Source: an uncultured Muribaculaceae bacterium
Lineage (GTDB): Bacteria > Bacteroidota > Bacteroidia > Bacteroidales > Muribaculaceae
DNA: 64,000 nt
NCBI GenBank assembly: GCA_910584365.1
Contig: CAJUAF010000008.1
Location: 62,001 to 126,000 of the forward strand
Direction of reading: 5' to 3'
A program made the position numbers and the translations under genes. The notes beneath the pieces are model-generated. The model searched no databases, was not told the DNA's origin, and saw only the letters and a list, made by a program, of their open reading frames with translations. The first letter of the stretch is position 1. The number at the start of each line of letters is the position of its first letter. Shown here piece after piece: positions 53,435 through 61,669 of this stretch.

Positions 53435-53471
53435 AAATCTCCCGGCGGGATTAGTGCCCGTCGGGAGATTT
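53435..53471 (+). terminator. Terminator of pepD
   Basis: AAATCTCCCGGCGGG pairs with CCCGTCGGGAGATTT, with one mismatch and a 7-base loop. The stem ends in A/T tracts. Confidence 0.75.
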
Positions 53472-53493
53472 GTCCGTAATTCCCTTCCTTCCC

Positions 53494-54351
53494 ATGAAAG
53501 ACTTCCACGTTGCCGGGGGCCTTTGTGCCTTTATGCTGGCGGTTCCCGCCGCCCTGGCTGACCGTCCGGCGCCGACAGAAAAGCCCGGTGACTCCCAGCC
53601 GCTGACCTCCGATCCTCCCGTGCCGTTTCCGCAAGGGACCGCCCAGGTGCCGATTCCGGCGCCCGACGAGTTCCCCGAGCCGGTAGGGTTGCCGTCACAG
53701 GCGTGGGCTGATTCCATCCGTCTGTTCCCCGACGAAGGGCTGCCGCTTGGGCGCTTCCGGAGACTGACCGAGGAGGATTTCCGGGAAGTGGCGGAAGAAC
53801 TCGGCGTGGAAGTGGCCGCAATAAAGGCAGTTGTCGATATCGAGGCGGGACGCGCCCACGAAGGTTTCTATCAACCGGGTAAGCCGCTGATAAACTTCGA
53901 CCTTACGATGTACCGCAAGTTTGCGCCCAGGCATGGGGTCTCGCTGTCGCAGGCCAGAAAGAAATCACCGGTGATATTCTCCCGGCCCGACACACGGAAG
54001 TACGGCTCATATCAGGCCGCCCAGTATGCCCGCCTCGAAGGCGCCCGAGCGATAGACGAGGCGTCGGCCCTGGAATCGGCTTTCTGGGGGATGTTCCAGA
54101 TAGGAGGATTCAACTGGAAGCTCTGTGGATGTGAGTCGGTGGAAGAGTTTGTCGACAGGATGAGCCGTTCGGAGCGCGACCAGCTCGAACTGTTTGCCAG
54201 GCTGATAACAAATTGCGGAATGCTGGAATCGCTCCAGAAAAAACAATGGCTGCGGTTCGCCCTGAAATACAACGGACCGCGGGCCAAGTCGCGGGGATAT
54301 CATAAACGTATGGCGTCGGCTTACAGCCGTTACAAAGAAGCTGAAAAATAA
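53494..54351 (+). CDS. N-acetylmuramidase-domain protein, exported
   Basis: 285 residues from ATG 53494, the start of a signal peptide (MKDFHVAGGLCAFMLAVPAA). A Pro-rich spacer is followed by an N-acetylmuramidase (DUF3380-type) domain from about 90 to 285: IKAVVDIEAGRAHEGFYQPGK, LINFDLTMYRKF, then SAFWGMFQIGGFNW. The conserved Glu in DIEAG is the likely catalytic residue. The family splits the glycan of peptidoglycan; some members are phage lysins, but no other phage gene is nearby. Confidence 0.85.
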   Translation: MKDFHVAGGLCAFMLAVPAALADRPAPTEKPGDSQPLTSDPPVPFPQGTAQVPIPAPDEFPEPVGLPSQAWADSIRLFPDEGLPLGRFRRLTEEDFREVAEELGVEVAAIKAVVDIEAGRAHEGFYQPGKPLINFDLTMYRKFAPRHGVSLSQARKKSPVIFSRPDTRKYGSYQAAQYARLEGARAIDEASALESAFWGMFQIGGFNWKLCGCESVEEFVDRMSRSERDQLELFARLITNCGMLESLQKKQWLRFALKYNGPRAKSRGYHKRMASAYSRYKEAEK

Positions 54352-54429
54352 CCAGCATCTTCCCCGCCCGAACCTCCCCGCCCTCCGACATAATTCAACT
54401 TCAACCATAATATACAGGAGATATAGAAT

Positions 54430-54762
54430 ATGCTTGAATTTCTTGCCGAACATAACCTGACGGGGCTTGTACTGGGCCTGTGTAGTTTCCTAATCATCGG
54501 ATTATTTCATCCCCTGGTGATAAAAGGGGAATATTATATGGGAGTGAAATGCTGGTGGGGATTCCTTGCAGGCGGTCTGATTTCCGGAGCGGCTTCCCTG
54601 ATGGTGTCCGCTTTCTTCTGGCAGACCCTCCTTGCGGTCCTCGCTTTCTCCTGCTTCTGGAGCATCCTGGAAGTGTTCGAGCAGCGGAAACGAGTCCGCA
54701 AAGGATGGTTCCCGGCCAATCCGCGCCGTAAGACCCCTCGACCCGATGATTCCCGCAAATGA
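54430..54762 (+). CDS. DUF4491 family membrane protein
   Basis: 110 residues with three hydrophobic segments. The family core IIGLFHPLVIKGEYYMGVKCWW is present, here read in two parts (LIIGLFHPLVIKGEY; GVKCWWGFLAGG). The C-terminus is basic. DUF4491 proteins are small membrane proteins of unknown role in Bacteroidetes. A terminator follows at 54832. Confidence 0.88.
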   Translation: MLEFLAEHNLTGLVLGLCSFLIIGLFHPLVIKGEYYMGVKCWWGFLAGGLISGAASLMVSAFFWQTLLAVLAFSCFWSILEVFEQRKRVRKGWFPANPRRKTPRPDDSRK

Positions 54763-54831
54763 CCCCTGCATCTATTCCGATACATCGTTCCTGCTCATGA
54801 TACCCCAGCGTATGCTTTTGGCGTATAGCTC

Positions 54832-54870
54832 CTGCGTATAGTTGTATGGCCCTCCATACGCAGAATTTTT
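54832..54870 (+). terminator. Terminator after DUF4491
   Basis: CTGCGTAT (54832-54839) pairs with ATACGCAG (54856-54863), followed by AATTTTT. Confidence 0.65.
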
Positions 54871-54977
54871 GGGAAATAGGTTTTGGAAAATAATGGTCAT
54901 TCTTGGACGGTCCCTGAAAAATAATGACCATCTTTTGACCATCTTTCGGTTTTATTTATAAAAACCTGCGAAAAAAT

Positions 54978-55008
54978 TTTGTCATGTCAAAAAAAAAACC
55001 TACCTTTG
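54978..55008 (+). promoter_or_regulatory. Promoter of tRNA-Lys
   Basis: TTTG (54978-54981), a 19-base gap, TACCTTTG (55001-55008); the tRNA begins 58 bases later. Confidence 0.7.
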
Positions 55009-55066
55009 CATCGCAATTGAGAAAGACACCAATTGCAATGTCCAGCGGGGCATTCCCAACCACCAT

Positions 55067-55139
55067 GACTCCGTAGCTCAGTTGGTAGAGCAACTGACTC
55101 TTAATCAGTGGGTCGAGAGTTCGAGCCTCTCCGGGGTCA
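55067..55139 (+). tRNA. tRNA-Lys (CTT), probable element integration site
   Basis: Cloverleaf with acceptor arms GACTCCG and CGGGGTC (one G-U pair), anticodon loop CTCTTAA giving anticodon CTT, T-loop TTCGAGC and discriminator A. No CCA end is encoded. An integrase gene follows 514 bases downstream in the same direction, so the 3' end of this tRNA is the likely attachment site. The second attachment site is not in the window. Confidence 0.95.
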
Positions 55140-55163
55140 CAAGACAAAATGGCAAATCGCCGC

Positions 55164-55199
55164 AAAGCACTGAAATCACCTGATTTTCAGTGCTTTTTT
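55164..55199 (+). terminator. Terminator after tRNA-Lys
   Basis: AAAGCACTGAAAT pairs with ATTTTCAGTGCTTT (one unpaired base), followed by T-rich bases. Confidence 0.8.
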
Positions 55200-55239
55200 A
55201 ATTTGCTAAAATTTCAGTTCTACGCAGAATGCAGAGGTT

Positions 55240-55554
55240 GTGAGTGAGTCATTAGTGAGTACTCACGTTTGTGAGTAATTCGACTCACGGTTAGGAGAAA
55301 TCATCAGTGAGTCGGCTGAGTTATCGGCTGTTAGCCCTTTATCAAGCCTCTCAAAGTGGGGTTTTGAGCGCAGGATGGAACCTTTGACCCGGTTGAGGTC
55401 GCAATTTTCAGAGTTTATAAACACTCTTTAACTCTTGAAATATTCTTTAACTATAAATCCTGCCTAAAACAACTTCATGACGCTGATTGCCGCACTTTGC
55501 GCTATTTTAATCAGTGAGCCCGGCTCACGGTTTGCACACATATAGAGCGTGAGT
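55240..55554. repeat. Cluster of GTGAG(T/C) motifs between tRNA-Lys and the integrase gene
   Basis: At least six copies in about 315 bases, several as palindromes: GTGAGTACTCAC (55255-55266), GTGAGT-N6-ACTCAC (55271-55288) and GTGAGC-N3-GCTCAC (55514-55528); single copies at 55240, 55307 and 55549. Their position fits arm-type integrase or excisionase sites. This is inference. Confidence 0.6.
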
Positions 55555-55652
55555 ATCCTGAATGACTTGTATTGCTATGTCAGATGATTTTCTCAGTTTT
55601 GATATGTCGGTAAAAATGATTATATTTATATAACCATTAAACCCACAGAGAA

Positions 55653-56885
55653 ATGACATCCGATTCTTATTTCACCCTGACTTTCTACGCCAGAAAGCCA
55701 AAGACCGACAAGAGCGAATATCCGCTCTACGCCCGCATCTCGGTCGGCGGGCAGATGACCGAGTTTACTATCGGCCGTTCCGTGAATCCAAAGCACTGGA
55801 ACCAGAAACGCAACGTGAGCGACGGCACATCGCGCCGCGACAAGGAACTTAACAAATTCCTCGAAATGGTGCGTGCCCGTTTCTGTGAAATCCACAATAT
55901 GCTGATCCGCGAGAACAAACTGGTTAATCCCGCAATCCTTAAAGCCCATTATCTCGGCACTATGGAAAAGCCGAAGATGATGTGTGAGGTATTCCGCGAA
56001 GCTAACGAAAAACGCAAGGAGGAACTCGACCGTGGCGACATAGTTAAGCCTACCTATCAGCGCTGGACTCGCTGCGCCGACTATCTGGAGGATTTCTTTC
56101 AACTCCACTACAATGCGCCCGACCTTCCAATAAAGGAGGTTACATCCGGTATGCTTGATGATTTCGAGCATTTTCTCCGCATGAAGAAAGGGTGTGCCAA
56201 CAATGCAGCCGTCCGTTATCTGCGCTGTGTGAAAAATGTGTTGCAGTATGCACTGGCACACAAGTGGATCACCCACGACCCGTTTATCGGGAAAAAGTAT
56301 CAGCGCACATACAGCGAGCGTCAGTTTCTGACTGAGGCCGAACTCAAGGTCATAATGGAACTTGACCTGAAAGAGTTGCCCCGTCTGGAGATAGTACGCG
56401 ACACTTTCGTGTTCTGCTGCTTCACCGGACTTGCGTTCTGCGACATGAAAGCCCTTACATACGACGATATCCAAGATGACGATAAGGGCAACACATGGAT
56501 ACGCAAAGCCCGCGCAAAGACAGGAGAGATGTGCATCGTGCCCATGCTGGAGGTACCCCGTCAACTCATTCTCAAATATGCCGAGCAACCTGTAGTCAAG
56601 GAAAAGGGAGTGGTAATGCCCGTGATAACCAACCAGAAGATGAACGCATATCTCAAAGAGATTGCTGATCTGGCAAAAATAAAGAAACATCTCACAACTC
56701 ACGTTGCCCGTCACACATTCGCCTCGATGTCGCTGTGCAACAACGTATCAATCGAGGTTATCTCCAAGATGCTCGGTCACAGCGATATCAAGACAACGCA
56801 AATCTACGCAAAGATGCAAGACCAAGCCGTATATGACGGCATGGCTACGATGCGAAGCAAGTTCAATACACTTCATATCGTCTGA
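55653..56885 (+). CDS. Tyrosine site-specific integrase (CTnDOT-like)
   Basis: 410 residues. An N-terminal arm-binding domain, a SAM-like core-binding domain (about 105-205) and a catalytic domain (about 225-400) are present. Catalytic residues: Lys289, the HxxR box His350/Arg353 in HVARHTFASM, His376 in LGHSDIKTT and Tyr385. The first Arg of the usual TGLR box is Ala261 (FTGLAFCD), as in the CTnDOT group, where this residue is also replaced. It catalyses integration and excision of the element. It lies 514 bases after tRNA-Lys. Confidence 0.93.
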   Translation: MTSDSYFTLTFYARKPKTDKSEYPLYARISVGGQMTEFTIGRSVNPKHWNQKRNVSDGTSRRDKELNKFLEMVRARFCEIHNMLIRENKLVNPAILKAHYLGTMEKPKMMCEVFREANEKRKEELDRGDIVKPTYQRWTRCADYLEDFFQLHYNAPDLPIKEVTSGMLDDFEHFLRMKKGCANNAAVRYLRCVKNVLQYALAHKWITHDPFIGKKYQRTYSERQFLTEAELKVIMELDLKELPRLEIVRDTFVFCCFTGLAFCDMKALTYDDIQDDDKGNTWIRKARAKTGEMCIVPMLEVPRQLILKYAEQPVVKEKGVVMPVITNQKMNAYLKEIADLAKIKKHLTTHVARHTFASMSLCNNVSIEVISKMLGHSDIKTTQIYAKMQDQAVYDGMATMRSKFNTLHIV

Positions 56886-56944
56886 CAACAACCATCCGAA
56901 GCAGAAACGCGGTCATCGGAAAATCCGGTGGCCGCGTCTCGTGT

Positions 56945-57229
56945 TCAGTATCTGGGTCTATAGGTGGATTTCAAAAATATTTCCACATCGTCATCAGCAT
57001 ATAGTATCTTGCCGTCAAGCCGATAATAGGCTATCAGTCCACTATCACGATATTCCTGCAAGGTACGTCTTGAAATATTGAGTTTATCAGCGAGTTGGGC
57101 ATCAGTATAGAATCTTTTGCCCAGAAATAATGGCTGGATTTCTTCGCTCAGTCTTTCTACAAGTTCAAGTATCGCCAGACTGTCGGCATAGAAATTCTCA
57201 ATATCGCATTTACGAATGGTGTCCTTCAT
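56945..57229 (-). CDS. Helix-turn-helix protein (excisionase-like) 1
   Basis: 94 residues. The HTH is in TDAQLADKLNISRRTLQEYRDSGLIAYYRLDGKILY, a MerR/excisionase-type pattern with a wing. It overlaps the next gene upstream by 20 bases, so the two are co-transcribed. It likely controls excision or element genes. Confidence 0.8.
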   Translation of the reverse strand: MKDTIRKCDIENFYADSLAILELVERLSEEIQPLFLGKRFYTDAQLADKLNISRRTLQEYRDSGLIAYYRLDGKILYADDDVEIFLKSTYRPRY

Positions 57230-57512
57230 CGGAAATAGCTTTTACTCGTTCAAGAAGGCGAAAAGCATCATCGGCGAGATACAGATAACTTTTGCCGCTT
57301 TTTACAAATCCTATACGTCCGCTTTTCTTAAGAGAACGTGCTTTTGAAGGAGAGATGTTGAGAAACTCGCAAAGCTGTTCCAGCGTAAGCAAATCGGCAG
57401 GCTCTTTGTTGCGCACTCGCTCGTAAAGACCCGTTATTACCTTGCGCAGATAGGCAGTCCGATCGAGAATCTCCTCCAATACAGACCTTTCAATCTGGAT
57501 AAATTCTGACAT
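57210..57512 (-). CDS. Helix-turn-helix protein (excisionase-like) 2
   Basis: 100 residues. The HTH is in TLEQLCEFLNISPSKARSLKKSGRIGFVKSGKSYLY, close in plan to its neighbour. The leader contains a GTGGATTTAGTGGTG box that is also found before two other element genes. Confidence 0.8.
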   Translation of the reverse strand: MSEFIQIERSVLEEILDRTAYLRKVITGLYERVRNKEPADLLTLEQLCEFLNISPSKARSLKKSGRIGFVKSGKSYLYLADDAFRLLERVKAISDEGHHS

Positions 57513-57520
57513 AAATTTCA

Positions 57521-57598
57521 GTGGATTTAGTGGTGGTGTGGATAAGAGCTGTAAAAAGGCAGCGGGTATCCCTCCCGCTGCCTCACCACTAAATCCAC
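57521..57598. repeat. 15-base inverted repeat around a hairpin, element leader box
   Basis: GTGGATTTAGTGGTG (57521-57535) and CACCACTAAATCCAC (57584-57598) are perfect inverted copies. Between them lies the GGCAGCGGG/CCCGCTGCC hairpin. The first copy is 8 bases from the start of the 100-residue HTH gene. Confidence 0.7.
57558..57582 (-). terminator. Hairpin in the leader of the HTH pair
   Basis: GGCAGCGGG pairs with CCCGCTGCC, with a 7-base loop. On the minus strand it is followed by TTTTTACAGC, which fits a terminator for the topoisomerase-like gene (ends at 57720). Confidence 0.6.
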
Positions 57599-57719
57599 AA
57601 TCAAAAATAAAATTTATGACTGCGATTCAGTGGCAAAGTTAGCGATTTCTATCCGATTTTCGGCTATGTTGGGCCGGTTATTTTTGATAGAAATGCGATT
57701 TACAGCGGATTGCAGCGTT

Positions 57720-59339
57720 TTACTCTCCGGCTTCGGGGTCGATTGTCTCTATCATGCACAGCAAGGAGCCGGAAAAGTCCTCGATTACCGAGCGTCCGGA
57801 CTGGTCGCCTTGGTAGAGGTCGTTGGCCTCGAACTGCCATGTGAGCAGCATCTCGGCGAACTCGCGGCCGGCAAACTCGTCATAGACATACTGGCCTTCG
57901 GGCGAGAGATACACATCGTCACCGTCGAGTGTGACGAGTCCCTTGCGTATGAGGCTGTCCAGTGCGCTGCCGTAGTCGCCGGTTTCCAGCGTGTACGGCA
58001 CGTTGGTGTGCATAATTTCATCGACATACTCCGCCTTTGAGGTCACGGCACACATCACATCGGTGAAGGCGTTGGATTCTGGTACCGGGGCATCGCAGGG
58101 ATATACCGCCGCGTCTGCGATTGTAACGCCTGTCTGGAACGTGCCCGTCTCGGTCACTTCATACGCCTCTCCGGTAAGCTCCCACTGGCGGTAGAATACG
58201 GCTTCGCCTATCTTGAACTCGACGATGGCATACTTGCGGCTCGGCTGTTGCTCCACAACCGCCTTCATGCGGTTGAATATGAGCCAGTAGAGCTGCTTCT
58301 CCTTTTCAGGCAGTTCCCGGTCTATGGCGCGGAGGGTGATTATCGCGTGGTGGTCGATGGTCGCGTCGTTCTCGCCCCATCGGTAACCGGGCGTGTCGGG
58401 GAATACCGTCTGGATATGGCCTCGAAGTTTTTCGGGCAGATGCGAGCAACGTGTCAGTGGCGACGAGATAAGACCCTTGTCATAGAGGCTCTGTGCCAGT
58501 CTGAGAGTCTGGGTCGGCATGAAGCCGAGATTGTTGAAGGCGTCCATCTGGAGCGTGAGGAGTGTGTGAAAACGGATATTGAAACGGTCGGTCTCCTCAA
58601 CCGTCAGCGTGGCCGATACCGTCTCACCGACATGGATTTCGTCTGCGATTGCGAGGGCGTCTTCCTCGGCCTCCCATACGGCTTCGGATTCAAATCCCTC
58701 TCCTCCGTTGACATTGACACGGATTGAATGTCCGTCAGGGATACCGTTATAGTTGTCGAAACGGCCGGTAAGATCGCCCACATAATCGAGGGCGATTGCC
58801 TCCTGACGGGTAAGGTCGTATTCGGGCAGTCCGATGTGGAGGAATGTCTGGTTGATGTTGTATGTGAACATCAGGTCCATGCCTTTCGACACAAGGCCGG
58901 TCTGTGCGAGGCGGTGCAGGTGTCGCCCGGATTCGCGGAAGTGGAAGGCTCCGCGTATGGCACCGTAGCTGAGGCGCGTGAGCCACATTCTGCTGCGGGG
59001 GCATCCGACGCGGAAATGGCGGCAGATGTTGAAGAAACGTGCCTGTGCGTCGGCTCCGCCGTCGGAGGCGAATACCACTTCCACGGCTTCACGGAACAGC
59101 GGTTTGAGCTGTCGCTCCAGCTCTTTCATCGTCACCGACATACGGAACTTGTCGGGCATGAAGGGATATTCTCCATCTGCCAGTTCGCACAGCGGAGTCT
59201 GGCGTATGAAACGGGGCGGTATGTTGGCGACGGTTACGGTGTCCGATGTGTAGATGCCGTTGGCGGCTTCGGTGTTCGCGCCCAGAGAAAGGGCGACGGT
59301 CTTGGTGGCGAGAATGTTCTCGCAGATAATAAGAATCAT
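57720..59339 (-). CDS. Type IA topoisomerase-like protein without the catalytic tyrosine
   Basis: 539 residues. The whole plan follows TopB: an N-terminal TOPRIM-like part (IICENILATKT, then FASDGGADAQARFF), an arch and DHHAIITLR. The active-site box, TTYPRVDTTYL in the chromosomal topB, reads ISSPLTRCSHL here, so Ser293 stands where the tyrosine should be. The TOPRIM acidic motif is also altered, and the GRPSTRANIIE box is not seen. DNA cleavage is therefore unlikely. It may bind DNA or act as a scaffold in transfer. It is part of the integrative element. Confidence 0.8.
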   Translation of the reverse strand: MILIICENILATKTVALSLGANTEAANGIYTSDTVTVANIPPRFIRQTPLCELADGEYPFMPDKFRMSVTMKELERQLKPLFREAVEVVFASDGGADAQARFFNICRHFRVGCPRSRMWLTRLSYGAIRGAFHFRESGRHLHRLAQTGLVSKGMDLMFTYNINQTFLHIGLPEYDLTRQEAIALDYVGDLTGRFDNYNGIPDGHSIRVNVNGGEGFESEAVWEAEEDALAIADEIHVGETVSATLTVEETDRFNIRFHTLLTLQMDAFNNLGFMPTQTLRLAQSLYDKGLISSPLTRCSHLPEKLRGHIQTVFPDTPGYRWGENDATIDHHAIITLRAIDRELPEKEKQLYWLIFNRMKAVVEQQPSRKYAIVEFKIGEAVFYRQWELTGEAYEVTETGTFQTGVTIADAAVYPCDAPVPESNAFTDVMCAVTSKAEYVDEIMHTNVPYTLETGDYGSALDSLIRKGLVTLDGDDVYLSPEGQYVYDEFAGREFAEMLLTWQFEANDLYQGDQSGRSVIEDFSGSLLCMIETIDPEAGE

Positions 59340-59349
59340 AAATTTAATG

Positions 59350-59364
59350 TGGGTTTAGGGGTGA
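59350..59364 (-). promoter_or_regulatory. Element leader box before the topoisomerase-like gene
   Basis: GTGGGTTTAGGGGTG, a close variant of the box at 57521-57535, 10 bases before the start codon at 59339. Confidence 0.45.
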
Positions 59365-59373
59365 TTTTATGAA

Positions 59374-59407
59374 AGTCACGGGGACAGTCGCCCATCCCCG
59401 TGACTTG
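59374..59407 (-). terminator. Terminator of the DUF3945 gene
   Basis: AAGTCACGGGGA pairs with TCCCCGTGACTT. It lies between the DUF3945 gene and the topoisomerase-like gene. Confidence 0.65.
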
Positions 59408-59564
59408 GGGATAGTTGTGTTTGGGTTGACACGGTTGGCCGCAGGTTGGGATACTTATAGCTTTGGTGTGGACATAGTGGTTGGAATCGCGGCTATGCGG
59501 CGGCAATCATGTCGGGTGAATCGCAGTATAAAACTGATTGTGGAATATGCGCGGTGAGTGGCGG

Positions 59565-61007
59565 TCAAGGCTTGGGGCCTCTGGGTTTACGGTGCTGCCT
59601 CTGCTGGTTTTCATCCTTCGGTGCGGTCTGCCCGCGCTGGAGTGGTTCCTGCACGTTCTTGGTCGCCTCGTTGGTCGCTCCGATATTGTTCACAGCATAC
59701 TGGGTCTTGCTTTCCTCGGCGATGCCGACGACCTTGTCGCGGTCGGGATATACCCGCGTGGTCTCTGGCTGACGCTTTTCGGGATTGTACTGGAAATAGA
59801 CGGTGCAGTCGTTGCCGAATTTGTCCTTGGTCTCGCCTACGAGGACTTTCTTTCCTGCGAGGTAATCGGCCTGCTGCTGTTCGTTCAGCGGCAGCTTGCA
59901 CCAGTGTTCGAGGCGTTTGACGGAGCCGTCGGGATTATGCCATGAATCCCGGACTTGCTGTTGCTGGGAACTGTTCTGTTCCTGCTTCTGGCGGTAAACA
60001 TCGGAATTGACGAACACGATGTCGCGTTTTGCGGCGTTGTATTGCAGGTCGGCGGTGAATTTGGCACCGTTGGGCAGTTCCACGTGTTGCTCGCGTATCA
60101 TGCCGCCGTTTTTGAGTATGCCGATGGCCTGCATATCGAGGCTGATGTTGGCGACTTTGGGCTTGATGTAGATTTTATCCACCGGCATGGCCTCTATCTC
60201 GTTGGTGAGTCTGTCGATGCTTACGAGGCACTTCTTCATTTCCCCGGTCTTGGGGTCGGCGAGTTCAACGACTTTGCCGAGATTGCCGGTCTTGCGGAGT
60301 TCCGCCTTGTCCTCCTTTGTGAAAGTGTAGCCCTTGAATTCCTGATCGAGCTGCGGCTCATTGCGGATGAAGTGAGGCACGAGTGAATATGAGCCGTCGG
60401 GGTTGCTGCGGAACGAGAGCTTCGCCTGAAGCGAGAATGTCTCGTCGCCGAAACGGGGCGTTACAGTGAATAGCTGCGGCGACTTGTGGTTATATACCAT
60501 CTGGTCGAGTGCCCCTGATTTTTCAAGGTCGTCGCGCTTTATGCCCCACTGCTGTTCTATTTTGACCCAGTCGATGCTGTCGCGGTCAATGGGCGGCTGC
60601 TTGATGCCGACCGTTTCCGGCTGCTGCGTCTGAGCCGGGGACTGTTCCTGCTTTTCTGCCTGTGCGGGTGCTTTCAGTTCCACCTCGTAAGGCTTGAGCA
60701 TTTCGGCATTGTCGCCGGGATTCTTGATTATGTCTGCCATTGCGGGGCCTACGAGGTCATATTTGTCTTCCTGCAATCTGAAGAAGCTGAACAGCGTGGG
60801 GTTCCTGGCCTGCCGCATGAAATTCGACATGAACGCTTCGAGGAGGTTCTGCCCTTTGTTGAACTTTATCAGTTCGCTTAATGGCGTCGATTTGACATCG
60901 GCCATCTTGGGAGTGCCGTCGGGATTCTGCCCTACGACTGCTCCCACCTGCCCGCTTGTGTTGTCGCGGGCGATCAGCACTTCCTGCTGGTCGGGAGTTT
61001 GGTCCAT
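59565..61007 (-). CDS. DUF4099/DUF3945 family mobile-element protein
   Basis: 480 residues. Two copies of the DUF3945-type unit are seen: one near FKGYTFTKEDKAELRKTGNLGKVVELADPKTG and one near EQQQADYLAGKKVLVGETKD. A DUF4099-like part (about 140-230) precedes them and a Gln-rich linker lies between. The family is common in Bacteroidetes conjugative elements; its role is unknown. The last 40 residues are rich in Gln, Arg and Pro. The leader carries an 18-base segment shared with the box at 57524-57541. Confidence 0.85.
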   Translation of the reverse strand: MDQTPDQQEVLIARDNTSGQVGAVVGQNPDGTPKMADVKSTPLSELIKFNKGQNLLEAFMSNFMRQARNPTLFSFFRLQEDKYDLVGPAMADIIKNPGDNAEMLKPYEVELKAPAQAEKQEQSPAQTQQPETVGIKQPPIDRDSIDWVKIEQQWGIKRDDLEKSGALDQMVYNHKSPQLFTVTPRFGDETFSLQAKLSFRSNPDGSYSLVPHFIRNEPQLDQEFKGYTFTKEDKAELRKTGNLGKVVELADPKTGEMKKCLVSIDRLTNEIEAMPVDKIYIKPKVANISLDMQAIGILKNGGMIREQHVELPNGAKFTADLQYNAAKRDIVFVNSDVYRQKQEQNSSQQQQVRDSWHNPDGSVKRLEHWCKLPLNEQQQADYLAGKKVLVGETKDKFGNDCTVYFQYNPEKRQPETTRVYPDRDKVVGIAEESKTQYAVNNIGATNEATKNVQEPLQRGQTAPKDENQQRQHRKPRGPKP

Positions 61008-61013
61008 AAAGAA

Positions 61014-61397
61014 TTATGATTTAGTGGTGGTGTGGTTGGCGTTTCCGCCGTTGGTTGATTTCTTCTTCACAGTCTTATAGTCTGGATGGGACGAACTGAT
61101 GAAGGAGTTTTCGAGAAACCTGTCGAGGTCGCATTGAAGCACAAACTTAATATTGCCCTCTATACTCTCGTAAACCTTGATTTTTCCTGCGTCGCGGTAG
61201 CGTCTTATTGTTTTCTCGCTGACATCAAGCCCGGTTACGATGTCTTCGAGAAGAATAATCGGCTCTCCGCGAAAGTATAATCTAGGTCGGTTTCCCGTAG
61301 GGTACTGGCCGGGACTTCTGGCTCGCTGCTCTATGAGTGAGACGTAGGCGTTTGCCGCTGTCTGGAAATCCGCTTTTTTATCGTAAGACTGCTCCAT
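61014..61397 (-). CDS. Helix-turn-helix protein (excisionase-like) 3
   Basis: 127 residues. The HTH is in LLEDIVTGLDVSEKTIRRYRDAGKIKVY. It ends 6 bases before the DUF3945 gene, and its last codons contain the leader box of that gene. It is probably co-transcribed with the small frameshifted gene upstream, which ends 3 bases before its start. Confidence 0.8.
   Translation of the reverse strand: MEQSYDKKADFQTAANAYVSLIEQRARSPGQYPTGNRPRLYFRGEPIILLEDIVTGLDVSEKTIRRYRDAGKIKVYESIEGNIKFVLQCDLDRFLENSFISSSHPDYKTVKKKSTNGGNANHTTTKS
61018..61035 (-). promoter_or_regulatory. Element leader box before the DUF3945 gene
   Basis: GATTTAGTGGTGGTGTGG, identical over 18 bases to 57524-57541, 10 bases before the start at 61007. 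Confidence 0.5.
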
Positions 61398-61400
61398 CTC

Positions 61401-61669
61401 TTATACGGCTGTTTGTTCGTCTGTGGTTTGTCCGTCAGTGTTGAAATAGCTTCGGAGAGAGTCTGCCATCATTATGATGGATATGCAGCCGAGAAACCAA
61501 TCGGCATTTTTGCCACCGAAATGGTTGCAAAGGAAACGGAACATCTTCAGCTCCATAGTCAGGACTTTATTTTCCAGCGTGGAGTTCTTGGACTTGCGGC
61601 TGCGTGAGCGCTTTCTGGTTTTGGGCTTCCTGTCGAAGCCGGAGGTGTTTGGGGGAGTTGGTTTTCCAT
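61401..61669 (-). pseudogene. Small element gene broken by a one-base deletion in a C run
   Basis: From ATG 61669 the frame stops early at 36 codons. If one C is added to the C5 run at 61655-61651, the frame continues as MENQLPPNTSGFDRK to NHFGGKNADWFLGC and ends at 61401 (88 residues, with a Lys/Arg/Ser-rich middle and a small hydrophobic helix). The downstream part alone has ATG 61556 (51 residues). So this is a frameshifted gene, a slippery gene, or an assembly error. The function is unknown. Confidence 0.65.

Larger units (their letters stand above)
54763..55066. other. Gap between DUF4491 and tRNA-Lys
   Basis: No gene. It holds a terminator hairpin, AATGGTCATT and AATGACCATC phrases in opposite orientation (about 54892-54936), and the tRNA-Lys promoter. 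Confidence 0.6.

Noticed and set aside
53494..54351. The N-acetylmuramidase as a prophage lysin
   Set aside because: It has a signal peptide and a Pro-rich spacer, and there are no holin, tail or capsid genes around it.
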